Shown here piece after piece: positions 58,601 to 64,000 of a DNA stretch of 64,000 nt (the first letter of the stretch is position 1; every line of letters starts with the position of its first letter). The notes beneath the pieces were generated by a model. It ran no database searches. It had not been told where the DNA came from and saw nothing but the letters and a program-made list of their open reading frames with translations. This stretch comes from Microdochium bolleyi (Eukaryota > Ascomycota > Sordariomycetes > Xylariales > Microdochiaceae). The stretch lies in NCBI GenBank assembly GCA_001566295.1, contig KQ964274.1, positions 62,001-126,000 of the forward strand, in the 5' to 3' direction. The translations under genes and the position numbers were made by a program.

Positions 58601-58904
58601 TCTCCGAGTTTTCGGCTGGGTATGACGTTGTTTATCGGTGACGACCGAGTGATTCGGCGTCGCCTTAAGTATGTGCCATAATCCTCCCGGTTTGACGAAG
58701 CCAGCGAAGGTGCTCGAAGGTTTCGCAAAAGCTGACAGAGCATCATGAAAGTGAGATGGATGTCTTGGCGACACCCCCATTGTACACCTTGCCACGGCAT
58801 CCCTCGATGGAACAACGCATTTTCCTGAAATGACCAATCTCCGACACGAGTATCATTGTTGGATTTCTTTATGAGGCGGAACTTCGTTCTTTCGAATTGA
58901 AAGG
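49677..58904. other. 9.2 kb gene desert
   Basis: No open frame here matches a family I recognise. The first kilobase is the probable promoter and leader of the Zn2Cys6 gene, with CCACCAC-type tracts (around 50375-50395). A 242-codon frame from the ATG at 52878 to 53606 is the longest clean one but has chance-like composition. Other notable items: a T12 run at 55821-55832, a G16 run at 56153-56168, an alternating CACACACACGCGCGCGCG tract near 57168-57188, and TACC/GGTA elements near 55990-56025 and 57350-57380. No transposon termini or coding remnants were recognised. Confidence 0.5.
56153..56168. repeat. Run of 16 G
   Basis: An uninterrupted G16 tract flanked by purine-rich sequence on the left (GGAAAGGG, GGAGGGG, AAAGAGG) and by C-rich tracts (CCCCCTCCCCCCCTCCCC) about 60 nt to the right. 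The region could form G-quadruplex or triplex structures and is prone to length error in sequencing. Confidence 0.9.
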
Positions 58905-58908
58905 GTCC

Positions 58909-59767
58909 TCATTTCCTGGGGTCCGTGATATTATCGTCCTCGATTCCGTGATTGCCATCCTCCGCAACGTCGGGAACAGACCCGTCCCGAGCCTCGTCGC
59001 CACACACCACAATATACCAGTCTATGCGCTCCTCAGGCTGGAACTTGCTGAGCAGTCTTACCAGCCATGGTATAGTATCCATCTCGGCTCCACTAGAACC
59101 TTTCTTGCCACCTTCTGTCATATAGGCAAGGCTCGGCAAGCAAGTCGAAAAAGTCCTTTGCCGCAGGTTCGTTTCCCCTGGCGGCTGGCGAAGATCTAGA
59201 CTCGCCCCATGACCGCGTGATCTCCGCCTCCTCGTAGCACCGCATCTCGTGTGACACAGGCACGGAGGTGTCTACCCGAACGACATGGTCTACCACGTAA
59301 GGCCATGGGGCGGCTCCGTCTCGAGGTCGCCTAGCTCGTACTCCTCCAGTAAAATAGTATCTGGGGCCGGTGGCGATGGCTTCCCCGCTCCTGCTGCAGA
59401 GGTGGCCCTGGTGGCTTCTTGGTCTTGCCTGCCGCCTTCTTGTTCTGGACGGAGTGGCATTGCCGAGTTCTCGGCGGCAGCTGGAAGCGGCTCATGATCA
59501 GCCTCTAGGCCTGGGCCTCGTGCTCTGTTGCCTCTAGGCCTGTGAAATATCCCAGCAAGCCGTGAAAGCTCTGCACGACCTGAACCTTGATGTGGGGAGC
59601 AATGATCCAATGAAGAACGGCATCTTCGAGATCGGCGAGTGAGGTGTGCCGCAGGATGGAGATTCGGTGCCAGCGGAAGCCGTGGCGGAGGTACGTGGGC
59701 ATGCATGCGGCAGTGGCTCAGAAGATATGAGCGCTGCGTTGAGCGGGATGAACCGTAATCCGTTCAT
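58909..59767 (-). pseudogene. Multiply frameshifted relic of a conserved-looking filamentous-fungal protein
   Basis: Minus-strand protein text runs through three frames in a sensible order. It opens with an ATG at 59767 (MNGLRFIPLNAALISSEPLP), then PTYLRHGFRWHRISILRHTS and LADLEDAVLHWIIAPHIK up to about 59520. Then follow a disordered stretch ending TILLEEYELGDLETEPP (to about 59300), PWPYVVDHVVRVDTSVPVSH (about 59300-59160), and IPWLVRLLSKFQPEERIDWY with VVCGDEARDG, ending at 58909. Each transition needs a one-base frame change (near 59705, 59515, 59300 and 59130), and a TAG closes the second piece. The pieces resemble a conserved protein of filamentous ascomycetes that I know only from its pattern (PTYL-HGFRW, then D-EDAA--WI-AP, then WYVVVC at the C-terminus), sometimes annotated as a developmental regulator; that name is uncertain. 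It is clearly not functional as read. Confidence 0.6.
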
Positions 59768-60398
59768 GTTGACCTTGCACTGTCTACGCTATGGCGTTTA
59801 TCAGTGTGATGAAGGCTGCAATGTCTCCGAGCCGCAGACAGTCGCAAGGGAGGTTGGAGGTGCGAACACAGGAGGGAACGCATCCCCGCTGACGATGCAG
59901 ATGCGTGATAAGGACCATGGTAATATGAGGGAGCGTCACATGATAATCAAAGTGTCCTGTTGTTGCTTCGGTGCTTCTTGCAGTCACATGACTCCGACAA
60001 GGACTTAGCTGGAGCACTTCGCCTTCCAGCTGTGAAAGCCGGAGATATCGTAGCTTGCTGAACGATGGTGTTCAAGACAGGAAGCCGTCCCACTTGAGCA
60101 TGGCGGGCGGGGCCCACAAAACGGGAGCCCCACGTTCAGGCTGAGGCTGCGACGAATTTGGTTCAACCTTCAGCCTCGTCGACCGCTAAGTTCAAGGTCG
60201 CAAGGCACGCCAGACGTCTTGTCACGACAGCATCACCGTCAGAGCCACACCACGGGCACTGCACCCGCGAGACCACCGCAAAACAACCGACACCGCACAG
60301 GCTTCAAACGGCGACGACTCAAGGATCCCTCTAGGCGCGATAGGTCCCGCCACACACTCAACACCTCCCAGAATTCGGCACGAGACAGGTACGGTACC
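59768..60398. promoter_or_regulatory. Divergent intergenic region, relic / U2A'
   Basis: About 630 nt between the minus-strand relic and the U2A' gene. It contains the U2A' leader, which includes GAATTCGGCACGAG at 60371-60384, identical to a common cDNA-library adapter. No gene is visible. Confidence 0.5.
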
Positions 60399-61416
60399 AT
60401 GAGACTCACGGCCGAGCTCCTCCAGAACTCGCCGTCATGGCTCAATGCGCTCAAAGAGCGCGAGCTTGACCTCCGAGGTACGTTAGAAAAGAACAGATGC
60501 TACACGTCCCTGATCTAGGATTCTCCCAGAAGTGCAGAGTTGATAGCAAGCCCACCGGTGCCCGGATTTCACAGGACATCGCATTCCCGCCATTGAAAAC
60601 TTGGGTGTCGCAGGCGTGAGTTCCCCCATACACATCCCGATTCGCCATTCATCTTTGCGCCCGGGCGCTAATTATAGTACGTGCAACAGCCACAAGATGC
60701 CATAGATTTCGTCGACAATGACATCCAGGTGCTTGGCAACTTCCCGCTTTCGCCGCGGATAAAGAGCCTGCTGCTGGCACGGAATCGCGTCGCCGCGATA
60801 CAGCCCACGATCGCCAAGTCGATTCCGAACCTCACAAACCTCCAGCTCGAGTCGAACAACCTTAAAGAGCTCGCAGACCTGGACCCGTTAGGATCGCTAC
60901 GACAATTGACACATCTCGTCCTGAGGGATAACCCTGTCACCAAGAAGGAGGTACGTGGCAAGCTCGACACGGTGAAACTGGGCGTGCGAGCACGTAGGAC
61001 AACAACTGATATTTTCGGCGTCGTGATAGAATTATCGTTACTGGGTACTCTGGCGGTGCCCCTCGGTACGGTTCCTTGATTATCAGAAGGTCAAGGACGC
61101 GGAGCGGCAGCAGGCGCGGGAGCTCTTCGGCGAGACCCCTGATCAGCCGACGGAGCTCGCGTCTAAGATCATGGGCATACGGTCCAAGACGTTCGAGAGC
61201 GGATCGTCGACACTGGCAAACGGCGGTTCCTCGACGACAACCAGCCTGCCGACACGCATGTCGCGAATGAAGCTTACGGACAAGGAGAAGAAGAGGCTGC
61301 AGGATCTGATCAAGAACGCGACGAGTCTCGACGAGATCACCAGGTTGGAGACCATGATCAGGGAGGGTAGGATACCTGCAGGTGTACAGATTGCTGGGGA
61401 TGAGATGGAGGAGTAA
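60399..61416 (+). CDS. lea1: U2 small nuclear ribonucleoprotein A' (Lea1)
   Basis: Four exons: 60399-60477, 60575-60615, 60678 (or 60690)-60950 and 61030-61416, giving 259 (or 255) residues. The text follows the U2A' pattern: MRLTAELLQNSPSWLNALKE, then ELDLRGHRIPAIENLGVAG, the leucine-rich repeats (FPLSPRIKSLLLARNRVAAI; IPNLTNLQLESNNLKEL; LRQLTHLVLRDNPVTKKE) and the capping segment YRYWVLWRCPSVRFLDYQKV. Role: binds U2B'' and the U2 snRNA stem-loop IV in the spliceosome. The third exon has two in-frame acceptors 12 nt apart (TAG at 60677, CAG at 60689). The family alignment would decide which is used. The gene is intact and very intron-dense at its 5' end. Confidence 0.93.
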
Positions 61417-61729
61417 GATCCAAGCAGATGCTCAATTGCCTGGATACACCCCAATGCGAATGAATAACTGGATTGCTATGGGATGTCCACGTCACATGTT
61501 TGTACGGCCGGACCGGTGATGCCCACGCCTAACCGTCTCGGACAGTAGGCCGCTTACAACTCAGTGTACATCAAAGTAGTTGCGAAGTGTTAGGCTTTGC
61601 CCGTGGCATACCAGATCTATCCAGCGCAATGTTATCTGCTCGAGTTTAGTGCGCCCTTTATGCTGATGTGCCGACTAAATTTCACTACGGTTCTCATTCG
61701 ATCCTCTCCGATCCAGACTAACTCCATGC
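61417..61729. other. Convergent 3' intergenic region
   Basis: About 310 nt between the 3' ends of U2A' and the Dpb3-like gene. No gene or repeat seen; it probably holds both 3' UTRs. Confidence 0.5.
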
Positions 61730-62711
61730 TTATCCGCTCATCGGAACATCGTCATCACGGCTCAGCGCCTCACTCTGAAGCTGATCACTCGGTCCTCCCG
61801 GGCCATCGCTCGTGGGCGGTCTCGCGCTCGGCACTGGCCCAGAGAGCAGCTCGGCGACATTGGGCCCGGTATTGCTCGACCTCTTGGTCGTCTTGTGCTT
61901 CTTGCTGCTGGTGCTCCCACCCGCACTGGCGCCATTTGTCGCCGCAGCTGCAGAGGCAGCACTGGCCTCGTCTGCGGCAGCAGCGTCACCTACTGCAGGG
62001 CTGGCGACACCACTGCCGCCGCTGCCGCTACCCTCGCCGTTGAGCTGGGCCCGCGTGGCGGCCGCCTGAGACTTTATCTGCTTGTACGGCACTGTCTTGG
62101 GGACCATGTCTGTGAGGAACTCGAGGTTGTCCTTGTGTGAAATGGCGTTCGCTAAGCAGCGCCGTCAGCATCCGGTCGTGGAGTCATGTAAGACCTTTGT
62201 CAGACTCCGCCCCTTGGAGGGCTGATCGCCAGAGGGAGAGGTCGAGGAGAGGGCCAGCCCCTACTTACCAACGTCCTTGTACTGGATGTTCCTCCGGGGT
62301 TTGCGGTCCAACTTGGCCATGTTAAGGCCCTCCTCGGCCAGATACTGGACGAACATTTCCTTAAGCAAGCGTCGTTAGTGATGGTACTCAGGATATCCCG
62401 GAAAGGCGCAGGCCCCCTCCACATGTATATGCACAAGGTCGTCGGAGCCTCGTGAGGTGGGAACGACTGAATTGTAGGACAACGAGACACACTTACAGTA
62501 GCAAGGGTGATGACAAAAGCGGCATTGTTTGAGCACATGTGCGTGTCCGGATCTTGGGCAATGATCTTCTTCACTCTCGACACTGCGAGATGAGCACGGC
62601 GGGGTCAGTCATTGCTCGTGTGAGGAGAGCGCGGCGAGGAGACTTACGAGGCAGCTGTGCTTGGCCCGTGACCTCCTGGCGAGGGGGGATGGCTGTGGTG
62701 TTGTAAGGCAT
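61730..62711 (-). CDS. Histone-fold protein, Dpb3/CHRAC1 (NF-YC) family
   Basis: Four exons on the minus strand: 62711-62648, 62582-62497, 62359-62269 and 62151-61730, giving 220 residues. Introns have GTAAG donors and CAG, AAG and TAG acceptors with consistent phases. The histone fold reads LPLSRVKKIIAQDPDTHMCS, NNAAFVITLATEMFVQYLAE and RRNIQYKDVANAISHKDNLE, ending TDMVPKTVPYKQIK. This is the pattern of the CBF/NF-Y-type subunits Dpb3 (POLE4) and CHRAC1. They pair with Dpb4 in DNA polymerase epsilon or in ISWI chromatin remodelling complexes. The C-terminal half is low-complexity Ala/Ser/Gly with an SSKKHKTTKRSS basic cluster. The exact complex cannot be told from sequence. (The first quoted segment begins in exon 1, where the encoded residues are QLPL/LS at the junction.). 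Confidence 0.87.
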
Positions 62712-63678
62712 GATGGCCAAGCTGCAAAGTCTCTGGTAAAAGTGACGTAGAGTTGCGGGGAGGTGCACCCGAGGGGGGTCCGACCAGTCGTGCCTAGGGC
62801 AGGTGTCCGAAGGTCTCGAGACGGCTGCTGGACCAGCGTCGTTCCTGGAGCGGCGTTCTGGGGTGCTTCTCAAGGGCTACTGGGTACCGTGATCAGTTGT
62901 GACTGTGGGTGGCCAAGGTGGAGATGTTTCGAGCTTTGATCCCCAGAGTCAAGAAACTTGTGTATGCGATGTGTATCGTGTACTGAGGCAGTGTGTCAAG
63001 TCATGAAGCCGTCCATATGAGTTGCAGTGAGCCAGAAACGCGTCGGCCACGATGCTGTACGCGTGCAGTGGTCCGCACCCACTGTACTGCCCGGAGCGGC
63101 GCTGGATCCCTTGTCCTTGCATGCCGCTACACTGGCTGTGTAGTCTCTGCTACACAAGCCGTGTCCATTGTTCCCAACTTCAGTACTCCATTGAAGAGGC
63201 TCAAGTGCATTAATCATTTAGAGATTGAAATACAGTATACATTGTATGTCGGTCGAATCTCAAATCAGATCTATCAGTTCAGAGTGTTGCCTGACTTGTG
63301 TATTGACCCAGAGCTGCCTGCTGCTATCCTAGCTGTTCGCAGTTTGGTAAACTGGCCTTACCCACTTGCGTTAACCCAATCTTGCTCCGACCTGGAGCTC
63401 TGGACGTACATCTGGGCGTCTGCACCTATGGACCCCAGGAGCCAGGATCGCCAAGACAGCTGATCGTGGATACGGTGGTGGGCATTACGTACATGCAGCT
63501 GCACCTCCGTCGACCTCGAAACATCGATCGCGACAACAGCTTCAATCGTCCCAAGCAGCAAGCAGCGATCGCAGTCTGCCGCATTCGTTCCGACAGATCA
63601 ACGCCCCCAACTGTCGCACACACCGCCTGACACTGTACGAGCACGGGTGTAGCGGCCGCCAACGGACATGACGAGGCG
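62712..63678. promoter_or_regulatory. Divergent promoter region, Dpb3-like / chloride channel
   Basis: About 970 nt between genes transcribed away from each other. The final part contains a short upstream open reading frame that overlaps the start codon of the right-hand gene. No other gene is visible. Confidence 0.5.
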
Positions 63679-63682
63679 ATGA
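63668..63682 (+). promoter_or_regulatory. Four-codon upstream ORF overlapping the main start (ATGA)
   Basis: ATG at 63668 followed by ACG AGG CGA and TGA at 63680-63682. The TGA overlaps the ATG at 63679-63681 of the downstream gene in an ATGA arrangement. If the mRNA leader includes it, ribosomes would have to leak past it or reinitiate, so it could dampen expression of the channel. Confidence 0.6.
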
Positions 63683-64000
63683 ATTCGAGAACGAGCTCCT
63701 TCTCGCCGGCCTCCCGTCCGCAGCCCTTCCAGCGACCCTCCGTCAGCTCCCGCCTCTCCTTTGCAGTCTCGACGGCTGAAAGGGGCGAGGGGCAGCCGCT
63801 ACCCGAGGAGCAGCGCATTGAGGAGGAGATTGCCGAGATCAAGAGATATGAGGTACGCCAGATTCCACATTGAGCGTGGCCGACGCTCACAGTAGCGCAC
63901 ATCTTGTGGCTACCTGTGTGCCCAGTGGAAGGTCCTTAGAAGCTTGCTAACTTTGGAATATTGCCGCTCTGTAGGACTTCACGACAATAGGTGAACACAA
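63679..64000 (+). CDS. N-terminus of a probable CLC-type voltage-gated chloride channel, cut by the window end
   Basis: Exon 1 is 63679-63852, a GTACGC...GTAG intron covers 63853-63974, and exon 2 starts at 63975 (GAC TTC ACG ACA ATA G) with a GTGAAC donor at 63991. The protein begins MNSRTSSFSPASRPQPFQRP and continues EEQRIEEEIAEIKRYE then DFTTI. The IKRYEDFTTIDW-type block just before the first membrane helices is typical of fungal CLC chloride channels and transporters. The membrane part itself lies outside the window, so the assignment rests on this short block. If correct, the protein moves chloride across endosomal, vacuolar or plasma membranes. Confidence 0.6.

Overview
This window is nuclear DNA of a filamentous ascomycete (Pezizomycotina, most likely Sordariomycetes). 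The genes are spaced on both strands with no operons. Coding sequences are broken by introns of about 55-180 nt with GTRNGT-type donors and YAG acceptors. The proteins are typical of this group: an END3/SagA endocytosis factor, an Mdv1/GarA fission factor, a Zn2Cys6 regulator, a highly reducing polyketide synthase (PKS) relic and a DHA14-type MFS transporter. No species can be named from sequence alone.

Layout, left to right. 0-10 kb: the 3' part of a dual-specificity-phosphatase-like gene; a large unrecognised gene interrupted by an in-frame TAG; END3; and an AIF/AMID-type FAD oxidoreductase on the minus strand. 10-20 kb: an accessory, decaying stretch. It holds a frameshifted single-span membrane protein, an MFS transporter with a nonsense codon in a 28-nt exon and, divergent from it, a collapsed PKS (start of the ketosynthase joined to methyltransferase, linker and enoylreductase remnants). 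Transporter and PKS look like the remains of one secondary-metabolite locus. 20-27 kb: intact housekeeping genes (acyl-CoA-binding protein, tyrosyl-DNA phosphodiesterase, a membrane-anchored protein disulfide isomerase). 27-33 kb: gene-poor. 33-43 kb: a second intact block (Pho80/Pcl-like cyclin, Bcp1/BCCIP, chorismate mutase, Mdv1, an aryl-alcohol-dehydrogenase-type aldo-keto reductase). 43.9-45 kb: a broken membrane-protein gene. 47.5-49.7 kb: a Zn2Cys6 transcription factor. 49.7-58.9 kb: a gene desert with a G16 run. 58.9-59.8 kb: a multiply frameshifted relic. 60-64 kb: U2 snRNP A', a Dpb3-like histone-fold protein, and the start of what is probably a CLC chloride-channel gene cut by the window end.

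The most informative pattern is the contrast between gene classes. The conserved genes read through cleanly once introns are removed. The accessory genes carry more than a dozen single-base frame changes and nonsense codons. That argues for real local gene decay rather than uniformly poor sequence. The in-frame TAG inside the large unknown gene at 2.4-5.7 kb is the one lesion that could be something else (stop-codon readthrough or an unusual intron). I found no convincing tRNA, rRNA, CRISPR or intact transposon.
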